A DNA stretch of 6,149 bases from an uncultured Candidatus Competibacteraceae bacterium (lineage in GTDB: Bacteria > Pseudomonadota > Gammaproteobacteria > Competibacterales > Competibacteraceae): assembly GCA_937872125.1 (NCBI GenBank), contig CALMNY010000529.1:1-6149 (forward strand). The letters are read 5' to 3'. Shown piece by piece: positions 1 through 5,600 of the stretch (its first letter is position 1; every line of letters begins with the position of its first letter). The translations under genes and the position numbers were made by a program. The notes beneath the pieces are model-generated. The model worked only from the letters and a program-made list of their open reading frames with translations. It did no database searches and had not been told where the DNA came from.

Positions 1-480
1 GGACAGCGCGATGTCCTCGGCCTGCACCCAGCGGCCCAGATCGTGGCGCCAGGATTTGAAGGCGTCCACCCAGGCCATCACGGTGTATTCGTAGCGGCCC
101 AGTTCCAGCACCGGGAACTCGCCGCGCCAGCGATCATTGACCAGGAAGCGCATCGGGATTTCCTGCCAAGCGTCGTCACCTGCTTTGCGATATTGCAGGA
201 CGCAGGACAGCGAGTCGTGCCCGTCGGTAAACACGTCGGCCTCGACCACCACGGTCTCGCCCACCGTGCGCTTGATCGGGAAGCGGCCGCCATCAATTTC
301 AGGCGTGACGCCTTCGATGATTACTCGCTTGCGGCCATCCACGCCCCCTGGTTCAGTCTTTGACTTCGGCGGGGCGGCCGGCTCGGCGACTGCCGCCTTC
401 GGAGCGCCTGCAACCACCGGTTTTTCGGATGGTTCGGGTTGGTCCTGCTTGCCAGAATCCACCAGCGACTTTTTCGACAT
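1..480 (-). CDS. glgE: Alpha-1,4-glucan:maltose-1-phosphate maltosyltransferase GlgE, N-terminal part
   Basis: GlgE transfers maltosyl units from alpha-maltose-1-phosphate to the non-reducing end of alpha-1,4-glucans, in the cytosolic GlgE route of glycogen/alpha-glucan synthesis from trehalose. The 160 codons here hold the N-terminal immunoglobulin-like domain (DUF3416). From about residue 52, RVIIEGVTPEIDGGRFPIKR is followed by VGETVVVEADVFTDGHD, WRGEFPVLELGRYEYTVMAW and FKSWRHDLG, all characteristic of GlgE. The GH13 catalytic barrel lies beyond the left edge, so active-site residues cannot be checked. I chose the ATG at 480-478 because GAGGGG sits 7 nt before it and an in-frame TAA (504-502) closes the frame just upstream. 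Residues 1-50 are a Lys/Pro/Ala-rich, probably disordered extension before the conserved domain. The gene has its own upstream region and is not part of the fabF-nudix operon. Identification rests on recalled family motifs. Confidence 0.9.
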   Translation of the reverse strand, partial: MSKKSLVDSGKQDQPEPSEKPVVAGAPKAAVAEPAAPPKSKTEPGGVDGRKRVIIEGVTPEIDGGRFPIKRTVGETVVVEADVFTDGHDSLSCVLQYRKAGDDAWQEIPMRFLVNDRWRGEFPVLELGRYEYTVMAWVDAFKSWRHDLGRWVQAEDIALS

Positions 481-649
481 ACCCAATCCCCTCGTTGTGT
501 TTTATATCGGATTGATTCATGCGCTTATCGTTGTTTGCGACTGCAGCGGCATAATCTGCTGCCCTGCGGGGATCTGTAGCGGCTAGCATTTCAGCACCGG
601 TTCCAGTCCTCCGCGCGGCGGCTGACCAGCCTGATATTTATCCTTCTTA

Positions 650-678
650 ATTATGACGGTTTTTATGACTGTGCCCAA
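650..678 (-). promoter_or_regulatory. Candidate sigma70 promoter for glgE
   Basis: On the minus strand, TTGGGC (678-673) is followed after exactly 17 nt by CATAAT (655-650), close to the TTGACA-N17-TATAAT consensus, in the AT-rich part of the intergenic region. Transcription would start near 643, leaving a leader of about 160 nt before the glgE ATG. This is a consensus match by eye, with no experimental support. Confidence 0.45.
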
Positions 679-688
679 ACCAAAAATC

Positions 689-708
689 AGGTTTTTAGAA
701 AACAACCT
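689..708. promoter_or_regulatory. Imperfect inverted repeat upstream of the glgE promoter
   Basis: AGGTTTTT (689-696) and AACAACCT (701-708) pair with one mismatch around the loop AGAA. The dyad lies about 10 bp upstream of the candidate -35 box, where an activator site or an AT-rich UP-like element could sit. No regulator can be named from the sequence, and AT-rich DNA makes chance dyads common. Confidence 0.2.
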
Positions 709-914
709 CAGTAAGCATCCGGTTTTTTGATCCTCACGGCAGGTTACGCACGAACGGCAAGATCCCAGGTAGAGCATCCTGTGCGGAGATTTCCTTTTCG
801 GCGTCCCCTTTCAGCCGATGCGGACCAACCCGAAGAGGGAATGCAGCGGTTGGCGCAACGGCAGCGACAAATGGTGATCTATAGTGATAGCAATCGGAGT
901 AGGGGGACTACATC

Positions 915-1130
915 ATGCTCACGCTCATTCCTGAAGGTGAGGCGCTGCGCCATGCATTCCAGTGGCTTGCCGAACAGAAGGGTTATTGCACGTTGCAGAC
1001 CGTTGAACAGGCCAGCCTGCGGTTCGATCTGACGCCGCGCGATGAGGAATTTCTGCTGCGGCAGTTCGTCCACCACCGGGGGGCGACCAGCGACGCGCCG
1101 GATTCAGGGCGACAGGGAGTTGCCTGTTAG
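915..1130 (+). CDS. Small protein of unknown function (71 aa)
   Basis: I cannot assign a function. The product starts MLTLIPEGEALRHAFQWLAE and has no signal peptide or membrane segment. It looks like three short amphipathic helices: about residues 7-21, 26-38 (LQTVEQASLRF) and 41-55 (PRDEEFLLRQFVHH), then a polar tail. The pattern IPEG..LR.A..W ... FDL.P...EFLLR resembles small uncharacterised proteobacterial proteins I faintly recall, but this is unverified. Evidence that the gene is real: AGGGGG lies 8 nt before the ATG, with GGAG just ahead of it. Synonymous third positions are G/C-biased, and the composition is ordinary for a folded acidic/amphipathic protein. It is the only plus-strand gene here. 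It converges on the Nudix gene and overlaps that gene's last 27 nt, so the C-terminal tail (about the last 9 residues) may not be conserved. Confidence 0.6.
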   Translation: MLTLIPEGEALRHAFQWLAEQKGYCTLQTVEQASLRFDLTPRDEEFLLRQFVHHRGATSDAPDSGRQGVAC

Positions 1131-1727
1131 CCGCCGGGCGAAGTTGACCAGCATGGCGGCGGTCGCGCCCCAGATGAACCGGTTTTTGTAGGGAATGACG
1201 TAATAACGGCGTGGCTGGCCCTTGTAGAACACGCTGCGCTGCTCGTGATGGCGCGGATCGAGAATGAATTCCAGCGGCACCTCGAACGCTTCGGCGACTT
1301 CGAACTCGTCCAGCGTGAGTTCGAACGGTGGGGTCACGAAACCCACCACCGGTGTTACCACAAACCCGGTGATGGTCTGATACAGATCGAGAAAGCCGGC
1401 AATTTCCACCACATGCCGGCGATGCAGGCCAATTTCTTCTTCCGCCTCGCGCAGCGCCGTTTCGACCGGACCTGCGTCTTCTTCTTCAGCCCGTCCACCG
1501 GGAAAGCTGATCTGGCCCGCATGATGCTCCAGATGGGCGGTACGCTGGGTCAATAACACGGTATAACCTTCAGCCCGCTCGACCAGTGGCACCAGTACCG
1601 CTGCCGGGGTCAGAGGCCGCTCCTCGCGCTCCATCCCGGCCACCGCGTGATCGCCGGTGAGGATTTCCACCTGGTGGGTGGAATGCAGGCAACGGCGAAT
1701 CCGGTCACGCAGGTCCGTGTGATTCAC
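1104..1727 (-). CDS. Nudix hydrolase, CoA pyrophosphatase type (NudL/UPF0035-like)
   Basis: Predicted cytosolic Nudix hydrolase of 207 aa, of the subgroup that cleaves CoA and acyl-CoA to 3',5'-ADP and (acyl)phosphopantetheine. The Nudix box spans residues 77-101 and ends TALREAEEEIGL, giving the metal-binding RExxEExG core. It has the one-residue-longer spacing typical of the CoA subgroup. Directly before it, residues 58-78 carry the NuCoA signature (LLT, then HHAGQISFPGG). The usual Arg of that signature appears to be Glu (LEHH). I chose the GTG at 1727-1725: GGAGG lies 4 nt upstream, it overlaps the tatD stop as GTGA, and the product then has the length usual for the family. The frame stays open much further upstream, to 2045, but that part is antisense-free overlap with tatD and not homologous protein. 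Last gene of the operon. The substrate is inferred from family; other Nudix substrates are possible. Confidence 0.85.
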   Translation of the reverse strand: MNHTDLRDRIRRCLHSTHQVEILTGDHAVAGMEREERPLTPAAVLVPLVERAEGYTVLLTQRTAHLEHHAGQISFPGGRAEEEDAGPVETALREAEEEIGLHRRHVVEIAGFLDLYQTITGFVVTPVVGFVTPPFELTLDEFEVAEAFEVPLEFILDPRHHEQRSVFYKGQPRRYYVIPYKNRFIWGATAAMLVNFARRLTGNSLSP

Positions 1728-2509
1728 ACTGCCTCCGCGGGCCAGCCGAACAGCCGTAGATAATTGGCGGTCGTAACCGCCGCGACCTGTTCCAGCGTCT
1801 CGCCGCGTAATCGGGCCACGAAATCGGCGACATGCCGCACCCAGGCCGGATGATTGGGCTTGCCCCGGTGCGGGACCGGCGCCAGATAAGGCGAATCCGT
1901 TTCCACCAGCAACCGGTTGGCAGGCACGCGCTGCGCCGCGTCCTGAATGGGTTTGGCGTTCTTGAAGGTTACGATTCCGGAAAACGAGATGTGGAAATTC
2001 AGTTCCAGCGCTCGTTCCGCCATCGCCCAGTCCTCGGTGAAGCAATGCAACACCCCGCCCACCTCAGCGGCTCGCTCCTCTGCCAAAATCCGCAAGGTAT
2101 CCGCGCGGGCATCGCGGTTGTGGACGATCAGCGGCTTGCCCAGTTCACGAGCGGCGGCGATGTGGATGCGGAACCAGTCCTGCTGGCGGCTGGCGCTATC
2201 AGCCCCGTAGTAGTAATCCAGCCCGGTCTCGCCAATCGCGACGACCCGCGACGCACGCCCCAGCGCCACCAGTTCTTTCACCGTCGGCGCGCGGCCACCA
2301 TCCTCGCTGGGATGCACTCCCACCGACAACGCGATGTGGGGATACGGCTCGGTCATCCGGGCCAGGGCCGGCCAATTTTCCAGATCCACCGCCACGCTCA
2401 GCAGGCGCGTTACGCCGTTGGCGGCCGCCGCATCCAGCACTCCCGCCAAACCGCCGCCGAACGGCGCCAGATTGATTCGGTCCAGATGGCAATGAGAATC
2501 GGCCAGCAT
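1724..2509 (-). CDS. ycfH: TatD/YcfH family metal-dependent hydrolase (DNase)
   Basis: A 261-aa TIM-barrel amidohydrolase-fold protein of the TatD family, whose characterised members are metal-dependent 3'-5' exonucleases/DNases in the cytosol. All expected ligands are visible: H6 and H8 in DSHCHLD, H66 in VGVHPSED, E94 in IGETGLDYYY, H130 in PLIVHNRDA, H155 in LHCFTED and D205 in LVETDSPYLAP. The length is normal for the family and complete. The ATG at 2509 starts exactly at the family's conserved N terminus and is preceded by GGGTGA. It lies 13 nt after pilZ, and its stop overlaps the Nudix start by 4 nt. Position next to the tmk-holB block matches ycfH of E. coli and the tatD-type gene after pilZ in Pseudomonas, so it is more likely the YcfH paralogue than TatD proper. 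The natural substrate of YcfH is not settled. Confidence 0.93.
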   Translation of the reverse strand: MLADSHCHLDRINLAPFGGGLAGVLDAAAANGVTRLLSVAVDLENWPALARMTEPYPHIALSVGVHPSEDGGRAPTVKELVALGRASRVVAIGETGLDYYYGADSASRQQDWFRIHIAAARELGKPLIVHNRDARADTLRILAEERAAEVGGVLHCFTEDWAMAERALELNFHISFSGIVTFKNAKPIQDAAQRVPANRLLVETDSPYLAPVPHRGKPNHPAWVRHVADFVARLRGETLEQVAAVTTANYLRLFGWPAEAV

Positions 2510-2522
2510 GGTTCACCCACAC

Positions 2523-2870
2523 TCACATGGTGTTGGTCGGCTGGTCAGTCCGGGCATAACCCGCCAGTTGCGCTTCGATCTTTTTCTGGAGGTTGGCGCC
2601 TTCCGCACCGCCAAACTGAATGCCAACACCCATCTGTCGGCCGCCCGGGGTCGTTCGGTAGTTGATCCAAATCACTTTGCCCGTAATGGCGAACCGTTCC
2701 GGATCATCCAAAAGCGTGAGCAACAAAAACACTTCATCACCCAGTTCAAAAGTCTTTTCAGTGGGAATGAAGATACCGCCGCCTTTGATGAATGGCATGT
2801 AATTTGAATGTAACATCGACTTGTCCCTGATGGCCAGGGAAATGACGCCTTGTCGTGGAGCCACCGCCAT
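2523..2870 (-). CDS. pilZ: Type IV pilus assembly protein PilZ
   Basis: A 115-aa stand-alone PilZ domain closely resembling the founding PilZ of Pseudomonas. It shares the stretches LAIRDKSML, YMPFIKGGGIFIPT, ELGDEVFLLLTLLDDPE, GKVIWIN and the C-terminal PTNTM. This PilZ is needed for type IV pilus formation. In Xanthomonas it works by binding the PilB ATPase and FimX. As in that subgroup, the canonical cyclic-di-GMP motifs are absent: there is no RxxxR near the N terminus, and the (D/N)xSxxG position reads IKGGGIF. It is therefore probably a protein adaptor and not a c-di-GMP receptor. I chose the ATG at 2870, because a longer frame from TTG 2891 adds seven unconserved residues without a ribosome binding site. 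The only SD-like sequence (AAAGG) is about 11 nt upstream, rather distant. The gene sits 35 nt after holB and 13 nt before tatD, the order seen in Pseudomonas. Confidence 0.95.
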   Translation of the reverse strand: MAVAPRQGVISLAIRDKSMLHSNYMPFIKGGGIFIPTEKTFELGDEVFLLLTLLDDPERFAITGKVIWINYRTTPGGRQMGVGIQFGGAEGANLQKKIEAQLAGYARTDQPTNTM

Positions 2871-2905
2871 ATGGTGTTCAACCTTTAACAATAACGAATC
2901 AGGAA

Positions 2906-3883
2906 TTAGTGTAGCGAATCACTGAGAAACGCTTCCAGCAGCAAGGACGCATTGGCCTGGGTTGTGGCGCACAGCACATGCAGCCGAATCGCCGCATCCA
3001 GGCGGTCGAACAGGGCGCGCGGCGTCTGCTGATCAGCCCAGCGTCGCAGTGCGGAACACAGGTCGGAGTTGCCCAGACACGGGGGATTGACACTCATCTT
3101 AAGCCGAATCACATCGGTATGCCACCCGATGAGCCAGCGCAGATTCTCGCTCAAATCGCCCTGTATCCAGCGTTCCGCGGCCCGAATCGGGTTTATCCGC
3201 CCGGCCCGGGTTTGTTCGTAGCATTCGAACAGCTCCCGGCGGCGGCGCCAGCGTTCGCCATCGGCCTGGGCCAGCGCGGCGAGCGGCGCGCCGCCGGCGA
3301 TGTCCAGTAATACCACCGGTTCCAACCCCTCTGCAACGCGCGCCTTCAGCCACGGAACCGCAACCGCCTGGGCCGGCGGATCGAACCCGATCTTCTGACA
3401 GCGGCTGCGCACCGTAGCCAGCAACCGCGCCGGCTGGGCGGTGACCAGCAGCAACACCCCGTTACCCGGCGGCTCTTCCAGCGTTTTCAACAGGCTGTTG
3501 GCGGCATTGGCGTTCATCTGATCAGCCGGCTCTAGCAACGCGATCTTGTAACCGCCGTATTGAGCGGTATAGCCCAGAAAGGCGCACAACGCGCGGATTT
3601 GATCCACCTTGATGATCTTGCCGTCCTCGGCAGGCTGCACGACGCTGTAATCGGGATGACTGCCGGCCCGGAACAAGCGGCAACTTCGGCACTGGCTGCA
3701 CGCTTCGCCGTCCGCAGCGGGATGGTCGCACAGCAACGCTCGCGCCAGCCGGCGGGCGAATAATCCCTTGCCCAAACCGGCAGGACCGGCCAGCAGCAGA
3801 GCATGTGGCAGGCGTCCAGCCGCCCGGCGCTGCTGAAGCTGACGCCAGAGGTCCTGATGCCAAGGCAGGCGCTCATCGTCCAT
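2906..3883 (-). CDS. holB: DNA polymerase III subunit delta' (clamp loader)
   Basis: Delta' is a rigid stator subunit of the DNA polymerase III clamp loader, which opens and loads the beta sliding clamp. The 325-aa product shows the AAA+ fold. A P-loop-like segment LLAGPAGLGKG lies at 31-40. A four-cysteine zinc module (C52, C62, C65, C68) follows, then LLKTLEEPP at 131-139 and the arginine-finger SRC motif at 160-162. The rest is the less conserved helical C-terminal domain. The P-loop is more complete than in E. coli delta', which has lost it, but ATP hydrolysis should not be assumed. I chose the ATG at 3883: it overlaps the tmk stop as TGATG and has GGAG 8 nt upstream. A GTG at 3901 would add six residues inside tmk and lacks such support. 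Coupled translation with tmk is likely. Confidence 0.93.
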   Translation of the reverse strand: MDDERLPWHQDLWRQLQQRRAAGRLPHALLLAGPAGLGKGLFARRLARALLCDHPAADGEACSQCRSCRLFRAGSHPDYSVVQPAEDGKIIKVDQIRALCAFLGYTAQYGGYKIALLEPADQMNANAANSLLKTLEEPPGNGVLLLVTAQPARLLATVRSRCQKIGFDPPAQAVAVPWLKARVAEGLEPVVLLDIAGGAPLAALAQADGERWRRRRELFECYEQTRAGRINPIRAAERWIQGDLSENLRWLIGWHTDVIRLKMSVNPPCLGNSDLCSALRRWADQQTPRALFDRLDAAIRLHVLCATTQANASLLLEAFLSDSLH

Positions 3884-4509
3884 CAGCACCGCTCCAGCCA
3901 CTCGGCCAGAAGGATTTGCACCTCGGCCCGCACGGTTTCAACTGGCCGGTTGGCATCCAGGATTCGGTAACGGTCGGGATTCCGCTGCACCCGATCCAGA
4001 TAAACCGCACGGATTCGCTCGAAAAAAGCTGTTTCCTCCCGCTCGAAGCGATCCGCCGCACTGCGCCGGCCGGCCCGTTCCAGACCCACCGCGACTGGCA
4101 CATCAAACACCAGCGTCAAATCAGGCCGCAATGCACCCTGCGCCCAGTCCTCCAGGATCGCAATCCGTTCCGGCGGCAAACCGCGTCCGCCGCCTTGGTA
4201 GGCGTAAGTGGCGTCGGTGAACCGGTCACAGAGCACCCAGTGACCAGCGGCCAGCGCCGGGCGGATGACCCGCTCCAGATGCTCGGCGCGGGCGGCGAAC
4301 ATCAGCAGCGTCTCGGTGGCCAGCGCCATGCCGTCGTGGCGATGCCCAAGCAGCAGGGCGCGAATCTCCTCGCCCAGCGGAGTCCCGCCCGGTTCGCGGG
4401 TCAGGACCACCCGGCGGCCGGTTTGCTCCAGATACTCACGCATGAATGCAAGCTGGGTGGTCTTGCCGGCGCCCTCGCCGCCCTCAACGGTGATAAATTG
4501 GCCGGACAT
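3883..4509 (-). CDS. tmk: Thymidylate kinase (dTMP kinase)
   Basis: Phosphorylates dTMP to dTDP with ATP, the step common to de novo and salvage dTTP synthesis, in the cytosol. The 208-aa product is complete and of normal length. The P-loop EGGEGAGKTTQ covers residues 9-19, followed by TREPGGTPLGEEIR at 38-50 and the DRF motif with its thymidine-binding neighbourhood, CDRFTDATYAYQGGGRG (94-110). The LID is Arg-rich (RAGRRSAADRFE, 145-156). A P-loop without Arg combined with Arg residues in the LID is the type II arrangement of E. coli-like enzymes. The ATG at 4509 begins one nucleotide after the mltG stop, and AAGAG within the mltG 3' end serves as ribosome binding site. The end overlaps the holB start by 1 nt. 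Confidence 0.97.
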   Translation of the reverse strand: MSGQFITVEGGEGAGKTTQLAFMREYLEQTGRRVVLTREPGGTPLGEEIRALLLGHRHDGMALATETLLMFAARAEHLERVIRPALAAGHWVLCDRFTDATYAYQGGGRGLPPERIAILEDWAQGALRPDLTLVFDVPVAVGLERAGRRSAADRFEREETAFFERIRAVYLDRVQRNPDRYRILDANRPVETVRAEVQILLAEWLERC

Positions 4510-4510
4510 G

Positions 4511-5539
4511 TCATTTTCTCTTCAACTGATACCGCCTGACCGCCCGATTATGTTCATCCAGCGTGGTGGAGAATACATGGCCGCCTTTACCCGTCGCCAC
4601 AAAATACAGTGTATCGCCGGGGGCCGGATTGACAGCAGCGGCCAGTGCACCCGCACTGGGCAGGGCGATGGGCGTCGGCGGCAGGCCCTTATGAGTGTAA
4701 GTGTTGTAGGGATTGTCGTGGGTCAAATCGGCGCGGCGCAGGTTGCCATCGAACGCCTCGCCCAAGCCGTAGATCACGGTTGGATCGGTTTGCAACAACA
4801 TCCCCCGCCGTAGTCGCCGCGCGAATACGCCAGCCACTTCCGGTCGTTCCGCCGGCAGCGCGGTCTCTTTTTCCACGATTGAGGCCAGAATCAACGCCTG
4901 GTAGGGAACAGACAGCAGCGAATCCGGGGAACGGCGGTTCCAGGCCTCGCGCAACTGGCGATCCATCGCCGCCAGCGCCCGTCGCAGGAACGCCTCATCG
5001 CTAAAGCCGTTGGGAAAGTGGTAGGTATCCGGTAAAAACCAGCCTTCGGGATGCTCGCCCGGTCGGCCCAGCCGCGCCATGATGTCGGCATCGCTCGCAT
5101 CCCGCAGGGTCTGTTTGAGCTTGGGATGGTCGGCCAAGGCCCGCCGCAACTGCCGGAAGGTCCAGCCTTCGACCACGGTCAGCGAGTACTGGATGACCCG
5201 GCCCGCCACGATCTGGTCAAGCAAGCCGCGCGGCGTGATGCTTGGCGCGAGGACGTATTCGCCGGCCTTGAGCCGGGACGCCAGCCGATTCAACCGGGCG
5301 TAGACTCGCAGATACGGCCCCGACCGCAGCAGGCCCGGTTGCCGCTGCAATTCCCGGGCGAGACCGGCTACGCCCATGCCAGGCTTCAGCTCCAGCGTCA
5401 GCCCGCTGGCCGGCACGCCAAGGGGGGTGTCGAGGAATGCACGGTAATCGGCGTAGACGAGGTACAGAGGCGGCCCCAAGATCAGCGCCAGAGCTGCCAG
5501 CGCCAGCAACAACCGTCGAGGCCAGCGGGGGAAAATCAT
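4511..5539 (-). CDS. mltG: Endolytic murein transglycosylase MltG (YceG-like)
   Basis: MltG is an inner-membrane lytic transglycosylase that cuts nascent glycan strands and is thought to act as a terminator of peptidoglycan polymerisation. The 342-aa product has a short basic N terminus (RWPRR), one transmembrane segment at about 10-30 (LLLALAALALILGPPLYLVY) and then a periplasmic part. A LysM-like subdomain at about 45-115 precedes the YceG catalytic domain. In the latter, ILASIVEKETA holds the catalytic Glu (E223, by correspondence with E. coli), followed by LLQTDPTVIYGLG (248-260) and NPYNTYTHKGLPPTPIALPS (276-295). The family's usual final PG of that last motif is PS here. The start is uncertain: ATG 5539 fits the family but has GAGGGG only 1 nt away, whereas in-frame GTG 5548 has GAGAGGGG 6 nt upstream and would add three residues; TTG 5554 is also open. 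All these signals lie in the palindromic repeat behind fabF. Confidence 0.93.
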   Translation of the reverse strand: MIFPRWPRRLLLALAALALILGPPLYLVYADYRAFLDTPLGVPASGLTLELKPGMGVAGLARELQRQPGLLRSGPYLRVYARLNRLASRLKAGEYVLAPSITPRGLLDQIVAGRVIQYSLTVVEGWTFRQLRRALADHPKLKQTLRDASDADIMARLGRPGEHPEGWFLPDTYHFPNGFSDEAFLRRALAAMDRQLREAWNRRSPDSLLSVPYQALILASIVEKETALPAERPEVAGVFARRLRRGMLLQTDPTVIYGLGEAFDGNLRRADLTHDNPYNTYTHKGLPPTPIALPSAGALAAAVNPAPGDTLYFVATGKGGHVFSTTLDEHNRAVRRYQLKRK

Positions 5540-5540
5540 G

Positions 5541-5582
5541 CCCCTCACCCCCAACCCCTCTCCCGCCTGCAGGCGAGGAGAG
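5541..5582. repeat. REP-like palindromic intergenic repeat
   Basis: Positions 5558-5582 form an almost perfect hairpin. CTCTCC (5558-5563) pairs with GGAGAG (5577-5582) around the 12-bp palindrome CGCCTGCAGGCG (5564-5575), with one bulged A at 5576. Next to it lies the pyrimidine tract CCCCTCACCCCCAACCCC (5541-5558). This combination, a CCTCACCCCAACCCCTCTCCC-like tract (split here as CCCCTCACCC and CAACCCCTCTCCC) plus a short palindrome, is a repeat type I recall as dispersed between genes in many proteobacteria. On the transcribed strand the hairpin is followed by G-rich sequence and not a T-run, so it is not an intrinsic terminator. It could instead protect the fabF mRNA 3' end. Only one copy is in the window, so its repetitive nature here is inferred. 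Confidence 0.65.
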
Positions 5583-5600
5583 CGAACAGGAACACCAGCT

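Larger units (their letters stand above)
481..914. other. Intergenic region between glgE and the small plus-strand gene
   Basis: About 430 bases without a convincing gene. The reading frames that cross it, for example minus strand 583-777 and plus strand 727-1032, have no good ribosome binding site and give Arg/Ser/Cys-rich products typical of chance frames. The segment at about 635-735 is clearly richer in A+T than its surroundings. It contains a sigma70-like promoter directed toward glgE (650-678) and an imperfect dyad (689-708). The part from about 740 to 914 must hold the promoter of the plus-strand small gene. The best -10-like hexamer there is TATAGT at 880-885, with no convincing -35. 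I see no tRNA, riboswitch or intrinsic terminator. Confidence 0.6.

Noticed and set aside
583..777. Minus-strand 64-codon frame in the intergenic region
   Set aside because: It covers the AT-rich promoter region, has no ribosome binding site and its product is Cys/Lys-rich with no resemblance to a known family.
1728..2045. N-terminal 106-residue extension of the Nudix protein, read from 2045
   Set aside because: This part overlaps tatD in another frame and is Gly/Arg/Ala-rich shadow sequence. The GTG at 1727 with GGAGG gives a full-length family member.
1832..2665. Long plus-strand open frame (277 codons) opposite tatD and pilZ
   Set aside because: It lies antisense to two clearly identified genes, is rich in Arg/His/Gln/Pro as GC-rich shadows are, and has no recognisable domain or ribosome binding site.
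2523..2870. PilZ as a cyclic-di-GMP receptor
   Set aside because: The RxxxR and (D/N)xSxxG binding motifs are absent, as is known for the pilus-type PilZ, so c-di-GMP binding should not be assigned.
3805..4539. Plus-strand open frame (244 codons) opposite tmk and the start of holB
   Set aside because: Antisense to a complete thymidylate kinase with all motifs; its composition is that of a shadow frame.
5558..5582. Hairpin after fabF as an intrinsic terminator
   Set aside because: On the transcribed strand it is followed by a G-rich run instead of T residues, and the downstream genes are packed as one operon.
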